From: Eublepharis macularius
Lineage: Eukaryota; Chordata; Lepidosauria; Squamata; Eublepharidae
Length of the DNA stretch: 64,000 nt
Reading direction: 5' to 3'
Assembly: GCF_028583425.1 (NCBI RefSeq)
Contig: NC_072801.1
Span: 65,735,766 to 65,799,765 of the forward strand
Part shown: positions 51,601 to 64,000 of the stretch, in pieces
How the letters are laid out: each line of letters begins with the position of its first letter
How positions within the stretch are numbered: the stretch's first letter is position 1
Position numbers and translations under genes: made by a program
The notes under the pieces: model-generated
Told to the model about the DNA's origin: nothing
The model's database searches: none
Seen by the model: only the letters and a program-made list of their open reading frames with translations

Positions 51601-53088
51601 GTGGGTGGGTGGGGGGGAGGGGAGCCTGAAGCAGTCATCTCACAACAAGGCTCTCTTTCAGGGAATATATCTGATGAGGAAGCGGTTGTTGAGTGGACAA
51701 TGCCTGTGGCGGAGCTGGTTGCCAAGGAACGGCCTTCGAAGCCGCGCCACATCTGCAGCGAATGTGGCCGGAGCTTGGCCAGTCATTCGGCCCTTGTCCG
51801 TCATTGCCTCATCCACACTGGAGAGCTCCCTTACACTTGCACAGAGTGTGGACGCCGCTTCCGACAATCCTCAGCCCTCGTTCGCCACCTTCGGGCCCAT
51901 CGGGGTGAGCGTCCCTATGTTTGCAGCGAGTGTGGCAAAGCCTTTGGGGTGAGATCAGCGCTAGTTCGGCATCAGCGAGCCCTGCATTCAAGTGAGAGGC
52001 CCTATGTTTGCGGGGAATGTGGTAAGGCCTACGCAGACCTTTCTATCCTGACAAAGCATCAACTGATTCATGTCAATGGGCGGCCATTTTCTTGTCCTGA
52101 CTGTGGCCAGTCATTTGGACATCGCACCACCTTGACTCAACACCGGCGAATCCACACAGAGGAGCGGCCATACCGTTGCACGGAATGCGGGCAGACCTTC
52201 CGTCAGAATTCTGCCCTGGCTAATCACCGCCAAGTCCATTCTGGAAAGCGTCCATTTTCTTGCCAGTTCTGCAGTAAAACCTTTGCTGGCCGGCCCACTC
52301 TAGTCCAGCATCTCCGGACTCACACAGGGGAAAAGCCGTACAGTTGTCCAGATTGTGGCCGTTGTTTCAGCACTAGCTCCAATCTGCTGCAGCATCGAAG
52401 GAACCACCTTGGTGAACGTCCCTTCGCCTGCTCCTTGTGCGGCCGCCGTTTTGCCCGGCGGCCTGACCTGGCTAGGCATTATGTTACCCATGCTGAAGGC
52501 AGCGTCCGGCCTCACCGCTGCGGTGAATGTGGGCGACGCTTTGTGGAATTGACGGACCTGGAGCAGCACCAAGCCACGCACCGTGGGGAGCGGCCCTACG
52601 TCTGCAGTTACTGTGGCAAATCTTTTACGGAGGCTGCCACGCTGGCTCGACATCGCCGTTCGCACCTTCCAATGACTCAGCAGGCTTACAAATGCGAGGT
52701 GTGCGGGCAGACATTTGGACAGAGCTCTGACCTTCTGGCACATGGGCGAGTTCACAGTGGGGAACGCCCCTATGCCTGTGCAGACTGTGGCAAGGCCTTT
52801 GGGCGCAGCTCAAATTTGTCGCGGCATCGGCGGGTACATACCCATGAGCGCCCATATGTCTGCGGGGACTGTGGGAAGAGCTATACCCAAAGCACTCACC
52901 TTATGGAGCATCAGAGGCAACATACTGGTGAACGGCCCTATGAGTGTGCAGACTGTGGCCGCTCGTTTGGCAAGAAGGGGCACTTGGACTCCCATCGGCG
53001 TGTGCACCGCCTCTTGCCGGAATCCCATGAAAGTGCAGATGAGTCATTGGTGGAATGTCCTGATTCGGGAACTCTGCTGAACCAGTGA
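50900..53088 (+). CDS. C2H2 zinc-finger protein, 15 fingers, acidic N-terminus (2 coding exons, 653 aa)
   Basis: Exons 50900-51434 and 51662-53088 join across a phase-1, 227-bp intron (donor GAAG/GTAAGT, acceptor CTCTCTTTCAG), giving 653 aa. The start ATG lies 31 bp inside an exon that begins after TTTTTCTCCCTCAG; in-frame TGAs precede it. Residues 1-205 are acidic (EESEEDEAEDIGYVGG is typical) and without KRAB or SCAN. Fifteen C2H2 fingers run from about 208 to 627. Linkers are unusually varied: HSSERP, HVNGRP, HSGKRP, HLGERP, a long HAEGSVRPH and HLPMTQQAY, so the array probably bends or splits into modules around fingers 9-12. A presumed nuclear DNA-binding factor. AATAAA at 54859 is a candidate polyadenylation signal. 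I cannot name it. Confidence 0.93.
51555..51596. repeat. (GA)n microsatellite in the third zinc-finger gene's intron
   Basis: About 21 uninterrupted AG/GA dinucleotides, followed by a GGGTGGGTGGG run, just 65 bp upstream of the splice acceptor. Length is likely variable between individuals. Confidence 0.95.
51662..53088 (+). CDS. Third zinc-finger gene, finger exon
   Basis: Begins NISDEEAVVEW after the CTTTCAG acceptor and holds all 15 fingers. The open frame continues upstream to 51526 through a GA microsatellite, but that part is intron. Confidence 0.93.
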
Positions 53089-53113
53089 ACGAGTCTGGTG
53101 GTGCTCTGTAGGG

Positions 53114-53285
53114 AGGGGCCGTGGGTCAGTGGTGGAGCATCTGCTTTGCATGGGAAAGGTCCCAGGTTCAATCCAGGGCACTGCAAGTTAAAAGAATCGG
53201 GTAATAGGTGATATGAAAGACAATACTGACCTCAATGATTCAGCATGATTCAGTATAAGGCAGCTTCACGTGGGGTCATGTATGT
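53114..53285 (+). mobile_element. tRNA-derived SINE (second family) just after the third zinc-finger gene
   Basis: GGGGCCGTGGGTCAGTGGTG head, GGTCCCAGGTTCAATCCAGG B box, tail CAGTATAAGGCAGCTTCACG. It begins only 26 bp after the stop codon, so it lies in the 3'UTR. Confidence 0.75.
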
Positions 53286-53984
53286 GAGTGAGCAAGGTTT
53301 AATTTGAGCATGACTCACCAAGGCTTAGCACCACAGTTTGTTTCTAACATCTCTAGAATAATGATAAAGTACATGTTTGGGCATTCTTTTTGTCAGGTAT
53401 CCACAGGCTCATGTGATCCCCTGAACCACTCACATTAGAAACTTTACCTGCTTGATAAGAATGCTTTGGAATTATACAGTCTAACTGGTATTTGGCGAGA
53501 GGCTATTGGTTCCAAGGACAGAATTCTCCGCACTCTAGAATTAAACTACCCCCTTCACAATGGGGGTTCAAATACAAAGGACTTGGCTCTCAGGTCATAC
53601 TGTCTGTTCTAGACACCTAGTTCTGCTCTCTTCCCAGAGCAAGAAAAGGCAAATTCCCCAGACAAGCTCTCATGCTCTCCTCTCCTCTTTCTGTTCCGTT
53701 CTATTGCGTCATTCCCCTCCCCAAATTCAGAGAGGAATTGGCAGCCTTGGCTTTGATCGTTGCCTTTTGAGATGTCCAACTATTATCCCCGATTCCAGTA
53801 TCAAATTTTAGGATGTTGGGTGTTGCTCAGCAATCAGACTGCTGATCTAAAAAGTTGCTTCAGGTTTTGTTGGAGACACTGAGGTTACAATTGGGCCACG
53901 TGTGTCGTCTTACCTCACATTCGCTGAGCTGCTGTGCTTTGGTTTGGTTCTGTAAATACACCAAGAATCACCACGTTATATATT

Positions 53985-54185
53985 TATTGGTGGTGGAAAG
54001 TGCTGTCACTTTCTTGTAGGGTTTTCGAGGCAAAAGACTTCAGAGGTGGTTTGGCATGGCCTGTCTCTGCGTAGTGACCCTGGACTTCTTTGGTGGTCTC
54101 CTATCCAATTACTAACTAGGCCAACCCTGCTTAGCTTCTGAGATCTGACAAGATCGGGCTAGCCCGGTCCATGCAGGTGAACAGC
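53985..54185 (-). mobile_element. 5S-rRNA-derived SINE, minus strand
   Basis: GGTGGTCTCCTATCCAATTA and CTGCTTAGCTTCTGAGATCT give the inverted 5S part; AGTGCTGTCACTTTCTTGTA the tail. Confidence 0.78.
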
Positions 54186-54964
54186 TGGATTTGAGTCCAG
54201 TGGCATCTTGGAGATGAACAAGATTTTCAGGGTCTAAGCTCTCAAGAGTCAGAGCTCCCTCCTTCTTCCCATCATGGCTACCCACCTAAAAGCATCCAAG
54301 TGAAGGCGGACATTTATTAGTTTGGTAATTTATGTCCATTACCAGTAAGGGATTAAAAAAAAAAGTTAAGTGGATGTTGAGGGAGGCAGTTAAAAATATG
54401 CAGCAACAACCTTGCCTGGGCTAGGGGATTATGTTGAAGATTTTACAGGAAATCAGAGAAACAGGTTTCATCCCTTTAGAACATCAATTTCTTCATTTGT
54501 GTGTTGCCGGACTATTGTTAGTGTGCTTGATTGTGGTTAAATAATTAAAAGCTGCCGTGAGCCCGAAACATGCCTTTTTATAGAGGAAGTTTCCTGCTCC
54601 AACTCCTGCTTGTTTCTGGCCTGATCTTCTTCCAGTTGGTCTCTGCTTGGATCCGGTAATTCCACCACATCTCTGCATCAGGTGAGATTGGGTCCATTCC
54701 TGAGGCAGAGGGCCCCCCAGAAATTCCTGCCTCTGGGGGGTAAATGTTGTATTTCTGTACGTGTTACTGCTTGGGCCTTGCAAGCTCAAGAAATGGGACT
54801 TGTGCAGAATCCCCGTGGGATGAGGCTCCGTTGGATGTGGGGGAGTTCTTTTTCTTACAATAAATGATTTCAGGTACAAGAGGAACGAGCCTCAAGTTTT
54901 AATTCAGAAATAAAGTATACCTCAGCTGTCAAAACTTTTAGAAACACTAAATGAGGAAAATCTA

Positions 54965-55205
54965 CAACACACACATTTATTTTATTTATACCCCACTTTC
55001 TCCCCACTGGAGAACCAAAGCAGCTCACATTGTTCTCCAGTCTTCCATTTTATCCTTGCAACAATCCTGTGATGTAGGTTAGGCTGAGTGGTGTGGGACT
55101 GGCCCAAGGTCACCCAGTGAACTCTCATGGCAGAGTGGGGATTCAAACCCAGGTCTCCCAGATCCTAGTCCAACATTCTAACCTCTTTGCCGCACTGCCT
55201 CTCAT
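54965..55205 (-). mobile_element. MIR-like SINE, minus strand
   Basis: Well-preserved copy: ATTTATACCCCACTTTCTCC, GGCCCAAGGTCACCCAGTGA, GATTCAAACCCAGGTCTCCC, AGTCCAACATTCTAACC. Confidence 0.8.
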
Positions 55206-56014
55206 CAGAATGTGCATGTTTTGTGGCTTGAAGAAATTAGGAAAAAGTGACCACCGTAACTAAGAACCAGGCGTGAGGGGGATTCTGAATTGGCGCTGAA
55301 CTGCAGCCTCTTGGGGACAGCTCGATGGATGGACTTTACTCCTGCTCTTTGCTCTCCATAGGGGGAAATGGGAAGGGACAGGTCATATTGCCTAGTGCTA
55401 GTGAAGTCCTTTTAAGCTTCTCTTTGTCATACGGGTTTTCACTGTCTGGGCGGGGGGCTAGCTGTTGTTAAGAACACACGCTGAATTACTGCGTCCCAGG
55501 CTCCAGATTAATTTAACCAGAATAACTGCCTCTCCCTGGTTCTGCATTCACCATCATAGGATTACTGGGTTTGCTCAGCTATAATTATACCATGAAAATG
55601 AGGTTTAAACATGATTCTGAATTTGAATGCCCATCAGTGATCCTCACCTGAGAATACACAGGAATGAATGAAAGCCTTGGGATTTCTTGCAAGGCATATT
55701 TTGTGAATAGAGGCGGGGTGGGGGAGAAGGCCAAAGCCCTGATTCCCACATTGCAGGCTAGATTTCAGGTGAGTACTGTGACCACAGAGGCTCCCCTTCC
55801 CACATCTCTCGCCTCTGGGTTGGCAATGTGGGGGGAGTCACAGGGGGCCTGATTAAGCCTATCCCATCCCTCTTGTCAATCTTTAAGTTAAAATGAGTTT
55901 AGGAGCAATGAAGTGATGAGTTTGAGACGTTCGTTTAAAAAGAGCAGAATGAGGCAATTCCCTGAATCTTGATTCCATTTTCATGTCAGATCCACAGGAC
56001 AAGAGAGGGTATAT

Positions 56015-56330
56015 TTATTTATTTAGATTATTTATAGTCTGCCTTTCTCACTGAGACTCGAGGCAGATCACACAGTACAGTCCATTTCAGAGACATTTAA
56101 TAAACAATGTAATAGGGTACATAAATACAAATTTGCAAAGATTTAAGGTACAAGAAATGCAATACAGAGTTGAAGAAATGCTGAAATGGAGTGTAAGCGA
56201 TTCTAAGACTGACATATTAAACAACATAGAAACTGCCCAATGGGATCATACTTACAGTAATAGACAGTACATATAGTAAAGTCTGTAGCCCCTATCCTTT
56301 TACTGAAGAATCTCTTATTGAGTCAAGCCC
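56015..56330 (-). mobile_element. LINE-like 3' region, minus strand
   Basis: TATTTATTTAGATTATTTAT, AGTCTGCCTTTCTCACTGAG, GCAGATCACACAGTACAGTC; then AT-rich. Family uncertain. Confidence 0.4.
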
Positions 56331-56404
56331 TGGGCAAACTTTGGAGTCTTGCTCTGCCCTGCAGCGCAATTTAATCTGAAGTGCATGCGCTGGGGCTAGA
56401 TCTA

Positions 56405-56622
56405 GAAGTCAGGGTTACCAACCTCCAGGTGAGGCCTGAAGATCTCCCAGAATTACAACTAGTGTCCAGGCTTACAGTGATCAGTTTCCCTGCAGAAAAT
56501 GGCTGCTTTGCAGGGTGGCCTGTATGGCATGATACCCCACTGGGATTTCTCTCTTGCCCTCCGGAAGATAAGCTCCCCCCCCATCTCCGGGAATTACCCA
56601 TCCTAGAGTTGGCAACCTTAAG
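56405..56622. mobile_element. GGGTTGCCA-type MITE upstream of the MAPK7 promoter
   Basis: AGGGTTACCAACCTCCAGGT through CTAGAGTTGGCAACCTTA, with the AAAATGGCTGCTTTG core. It lies 130 bp before the CpG block. Confidence 0.75.
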
Positions 56623-56749
56623 ATGTTCTGGCAGTTTTTGTTTTCTTTAGGCTTCGTTCCTAAAAGGATTATTGTTCCTTTAAACTCGTGCTCGACAGGC
56701 AGGAATTCAACTACCGAACTTTTTCCACACTCGGGAAGTCTCCACCTGT

Positions 56750-57079
56750 CGAATTAAATGGTTCAAGGCACCGCCAGGAGTCCGCCCCGGTCTCATTGGC
56801 CGTCTTGCTTCCCTCTGCGTTCTCCGATTGGTTCGCTTGACGAAAGTGAGGCGGGACTTGGAGGGGAAAAGCGGCCTCCCCTTTACCACAACTCGCCTCC
56901 CGTAGCCCCGCCCTTGCGCGTTCTGATTGGCCAAAGGTGGATTCGAAGCCGTAACATCCGGGCACTTCCGAGAGGCGGCTTGTCGGAGCGAGGCGGGCGG
57001 AGGAGCCAGGGGAGGGGCGGACCAGAAAGGGAACCGCCCTGGGCGAGCCCGGGATCTAGGGCGCCTCCCAACTGTGCAG
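56750..57079 (+). promoter_or_regulatory. MAPK7: MAPK7 CpG-rich promoter and non-coding first exon
   Basis: A CpG-dense block carrying three inverted CCAAT boxes (ATTGG at 56795, 56827 and 56926), a GC box (CCCCGCCC near 56906), GGGGCGG near 57014, and an ETS-like ACTTCCG at 56964. It ends in a donor (GTGCAG/GTGAGA at 57080) that would splice to the acceptor at 59878. The motifs are seen directly; assignment to MAPK7 follows from position. Confidence 0.65.
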
Positions 57080-57225
57080 GTGAGATCTCCCTCGCCAGCT
57101 GCCCCATGGGGAGGGAAGGGAAACAGACCCGGGCGCAGGGTGGAGCAGCCCCTTCCTTCCCCCCATTAAACATTTCCCTTTTCTCCTATAGTGTAGTTTT
57201 CCCCAAACCTGTAATACAGTCCCCC

Positions 57226-57412
57226 GGCGTTGCTTGCCAACTCCCGCTTGGGAAATACCTGGAGATTTTGGGGGGTGGAGACTGGGAAGGGCGGGGGTTG
57301 GGGAGGGGCAGGTTATAATGGCATAGAGTTCATCCTCTAAAGCAGCCATTTTCTTCACTGGAGATCAGTTCCGGGAGATCTCCAGGCCTCACCTGGAGGT
57401 TAGCGACCCTAC
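57226..57412. mobile_element. GGGTTGCCA-type MITE in MAPK7 intron 1
   Basis: GTTGCTTGCCAACTCCCGCT through TGGAGGTTAGCGACCCTAC, with AAGCAGCCATTTTCTTCAC at its centre. Confidence 0.7.
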
Positions 57413-57667
57413 GTAGATGAGAGTGGTCCCGAGTCTTTCTGTCCTGTTTACCCCCCACGCCACCTCCAGAGATTACCTTTTGTTTCCTCTTGGGTACCAC
57501 GACTGAGAATCAGCCCTGTGCTCTGTAAGTACCCCTTTACTCACCCCATAAAAAGCAACTCCTCCCCCTTTACCTCATCCTCGGTAGAGACCCCTAATTC
57601 AGACAGTCTTCCCCCCCCCCCAATCTCCCTGATTGTCTGTCATTGCCCCTGATTTGGGGATGGGGGG

Positions 57668-57903
57668 AGGGTTGCCAGCTTTGAGTTGGGAAATTCCTGG
57701 AGATTTGGGGGGGGGGGGGTGAAGGTATGAAGGCTGGGGAAGGTGGCATTTGGGGAGGCGAGGGACCTCAGGGGTGTATAATGATCTATAGTCCAACTTC
57801 CAAAACAGTCATTTTCTTGAGGGGAGCTGATTTCTGTGGCCTTGAGATCAGTTGTAATTCTGGGAGATCTCTAGCCATCACCTAGAGGTTGGCAACTGTA
57901 GGT
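57668..57903. mobile_element. GGGTTGCCA-type MITE in MAPK7 intron 1, second copy
   Basis: GAGGGTTGCCAGCTTTGAGT through TAGAGGTTGGCAACTGTAGG, with an expanded G-run near 57705. Confidence 0.7.
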
Positions 57904-58171
57904 GGGGTGACCGGATCCTTTCCTATCCATGCTACTTTCTAGATGGGGGTGGGATGATGAGGTACTCCCCCTTTGTGCCCCCATATTCTTCATTTTCTCC
58001 TACCTGATACAGGCTATCCTTACCAGGTATATTCCTGGGTTTGACTTTTTTTCCACCTCTCCCACTAGTTTTCTACTGTCTTATAGTCTAAAAGGACCAT
58101 TATCCTTTTACTGTTGGGAATTGTAGAACTGGAAACGGTACAGGAATGCACAATCACAGTGATCAAGAGGG

Positions 58172-58375
58172 GAGGGGCTATGGCTCCGTAGTTGAGCATC
58201 TGCTTGGCATATGTCAGTTCCTGGAGTCAATTCCCAGCAACTCCGGCTAAAAGGATCAGATAGGTGTTAACGTAAAGATCTCCGCCTGAGACCCTGGAGA
58301 GCTGCTGCCAGCCTGAGGAGACAATACTGATCTTGATGGACCAGTGATCTAATTATAAGGTAGCTTCATATATAT
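58172..58375 (+). mobile_element. tRNA-derived SINE (second family) in MAPK7 5'UTR intron
   Basis: GGGCTATGGCTCCGTAGTTG head, CTGAGACCCTGGAGAGCTGC core, ATAAGGTAGCTTCATATA tail. Confidence 0.7.
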
Positions 58376-59039
58376 GTACGTACGATGAAAGGGTAAAGAG
58401 CTTGGGGTTTTCCAGTTTAGGGGAAAACACATTTAAAGGGGTAGGACGTGATTGATGTTTACAAAATAATGTATAGCGTGGAGGAAGAGCAGAGAGGGTT
58501 TTTTTTTCTTCCAAAAATACAAGAATTGGGGAGGGGGGGAGCATTCAGTGACAGATGAACAGAATCTGCAGACAATACGCGAACTCTTTGTGGAACTCAG
58601 TGCCCGAGGGTTTAGGGATGACTTCTACTTTGGGAGAACAAGAGCTCCCGGGGGAGTTTTGACTCTCAAAAGCTCATACTCTGGAAATCTAGTTGGCCTT
58701 TAAGGTGCTACTGGACCTACGGCTTGCTTCTCTACTACAGACTGACACAGCTGGGTAGCTTTACAATGGAATTAAGCAGGTTCCTGTAGGCTCTGTGGGT
58801 GCCTGGGGCAGTGATGGCTGAGTGGGACTTGTGTGTGCAGAGACAGCGTGCCTCTAAATACCTGTTGCTGGGGGAGGGTCAGCGACTGAGGGGGAGCTTT
58901 GGCCTCTGTGCCCCTGCTCGTGGGCCTTCTAGGGCATCTCATTGACCAGTGTTTGGAAACAGGAGGTTATTCTAGATCTGTCCAGTACGCTTTTATCTTG
59001 AGGTTCCTCCGAGGACCTCAGAGCAGCATACTAGTTAGA

Positions 59040-59255
59040 TAATCATAACCTGCTTTTCTACCCAAAGGGAACCTAATGCAGCTGACAGTGATGCTCTCAC
59101 TGCCTCCGTTTTATCTTCACAACAACCCTGTGAGGTAGGTTAGGCTGAGAGTGTGTGACTGGCTCAAGGTCACTCATTGAGCTTCCATGGCAGAGTGGGG
59201 ATTTGAACGTAGGCCTCCCAGATCCTTGTATGACCCTGCACCACACTTATTTAGT
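59040..59255 (-). mobile_element. MIR-like SINE, minus strand, in MAPK7 5'UTR intron
   Basis: CACAACAACCCTGTGAGGTA, GGCTCAAGGTCACTCATTGA and GATTTGAACGTAGGCCTCCC in the family order. Confidence 0.75.
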
Positions 59256-59454
59256 TTGACATAATTTGCAGAGCTGATGGCGATATCCATTTAATTAAGT
59301 CAAATTCTGCGAGATAACTATTGGTGGGTAAGAAATGGCTCAGAGAGATGTGTTGGCGAAAGGATAGGGACTTCAAACTATACCACTGGGTACTGTCTGT
59401 TGATGTAGATATGCTCCTACTGGGTAGTTTCAGGTGCTGGTCTGCAGTAGTAAA

Positions 59455-59615
59455 GAAGGATTTGAGTCCATTGGCACCTTCGAGACCAAGAAGATTTTCA
59501 GAATATTAGCTTTTGAGAGTCAAAGCTCCCGTTTCCAGATACGTTAGACTCTTCAAAGCTTCTACCCTGAAAATCTTGTTGGTCTCTAAGGTGCCACTGC
59601 ACTTAAATCCTACTA
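59455..59615. mobile_element. Inverted-repeat interspersed element, copy
   Basis: TGAGTCCATTGGCACCTTCG and its partner TAAGGTGCCACTGCACTTAA are inverted, with AGATTTTCAG / CTGAAAATCT inside. The copy at 58640-58760 is one half. Confidence 0.55.
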
Positions 59616-59639
59616 GGATAGTTTCTGCAATGTTTTATA

Positions 59640-59825
59640 TATCATGCCAGATTAATTATGTTTTGTTTCAATAGTGCTTCATCTCTGTATTCCAATTTAT
59701 GCTTGTTTTCAAATGTGTGCAATCCGTCCACTGTTATTGGGTGCCCCAACTGTCAATCGTATTGACTTGAACTGTGCAATCCGCCTTGAGTGAGAAAGGC
59801 AGCTTGTGAATAACATACAAATAAC
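59640..59825 (+). mobile_element. LINE-like 3' tail in MAPK7 intron 1
   Basis: GCAATCCGCCTTGAGTGAGA, AAGGCAGCTTGTGAATAACA and ATACAAATAAC end directly upstream of the coding exon. Confidence 0.5.
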
Positions 59826-59833
59826 CTTGCTAG

Positions 59834-63461
<3,628 letters not shown>

Positions 63462-63609
63462 TAGAACTGGGCTTTGACCCATGATTTCTCTCATGGTTGA
63501 GCAGGGCCTAGTGTAGGGATTAGCAACTGGAGGCTGCTCCTTGGCTACATTTCACACTTTTGTGTGGTGATACCAGCTTCTCCTCCATTTTCCCCTCCTC
63601 TCAATTGCA

Positions 63610-63838
63610 AGAGCTAGCGTGGTTTAGTGACTAGAGTGATGAACTCGGACATGGGAGAACCAGGTTTGGTTTCCAGTTGGGCCATAGAAGCTTGCTGGGT
63701 GACCTTGGGCCTGTCACATACTCTTAGCGTAATCTACCTCACAGGGTTTTGTGAGGGAAAAAATGAAGGAGAGGGGAATGATGTAAGTCACTTTGGGCCC
63801 CCGTTGAAGAGAAAGGCGAGATATAAATGAGATTTTAA
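63610..63838 (+). mobile_element. MIR-like SINE, plus strand, in MAPK7 intron
   Basis: GAGCTAGCGTGGTTTAGTGA head, GGTGACCTTGGGCCTGTCAC, CTACCTCACAGGGTTTTGTG, tail GGCGAGATATAAATGAGATT. Confidence 0.8.
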
Positions 63839-64000
63839 AAAATACTGTTTCCGGTTTGAGAATGAAAAAGGGCTGTGGAAGGGAGGAAAAGGGTTGTGGA
63901 AGGAAGAAATGGTAGCTGTGTCTGTTTTGGAGAGTCTGGGGGCCTTGCCCTCCCTTTTCTCAAAGTAGTCATCCAACTAAACCTGATGAGAGGTAGGGGA

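Noticed and set aside
51526-51661. Coding (RE)n repeat at the N-terminus of the third finger protein
   Set aside because: The GA microsatellite is inside a 227-bp intron with perfect splice sites; joining the two exons restores the frame exactly.

Overview
This is a piece of a squamate reptile (lizard or snake) chromosome. The strongest marker is a Sauria-type SINE at 35256-35555: a tRNA-like head and a Bov-B-like 3' tail, flanked by a perfect 14-bp target-site duplication. CR1 and RTE LINEs, MIR-like SINEs with L2/CR1-type tails, hAT MITEs with 8-bp duplications, Penelope-like fragments and 5S-rRNA-derived SINEs agree with this. Genes have vertebrate splice sites and GC-rich first exons. All identification here is by eye; no database was searched.

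Layout, all genes on the + strand. (1) 3.6-12.5 kb: a seven-coding-exon RING / coiled-coil / PRY-SPRY E3 ligase of the TRIM type. It has the family's 96-, 234- and 23-bp exons but no B-box (481 aa by my splicing). (2) 17.4-21 kb: a GC-rich first exon, then a C2H2 zinc-finger gene with one coding exon (741 aa, acidic N-terminus, 15 fingers). (3) 28-41.3 kb: a second C2H2 gene with a GC-rich first exon, a decayed KRAB-A exon that appears to supply the start codon, a linker exon and a 3.2-kb finger exon. Its first 13-14 fingers are intact but the C-terminal half is a graveyard of fingers losing their zinc ligands. (4) 48.3-53.1 kb: a third C2H2 gene (653 aa, 15 fingers) whose presumed promoter carries a ZNF143-type motif. 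(5) 56.7 kb to the right edge: MAPK7 (ERK5). It has a GC-rich promoter with three inverted CCAAT boxes, a non-coding first exon and three coding exons that cover the whole kinase domain. The C-terminal transactivation part lies beyond the window.

The space between genes is mostly old transposable elements. The notable ones are a 1.03-kb hAT-like element packed with an irregular GC-rich tandem array (22409-23441); two 442-bp segments 97.5% identical on either side of the SPRY exon; a Penelope-like fragment with a GIY-YIG domain, inverted terminal copies and a 13-bp duplication; five 5S-derived SINE copies; two solo LTRs of one family; and a perfect 22-bp-arm hairpin at 34013-34057.

The zinc-finger proteins are presumed nuclear DNA-binding regulators, the RING-SPRY protein a cytoplasmic ubiquitin ligase, and MAPK7 the terminal kinase of the MEK5-ERK5 cascade. 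Apart from being neighbours in one orientation, nothing in the sequence ties them into a single pathway.
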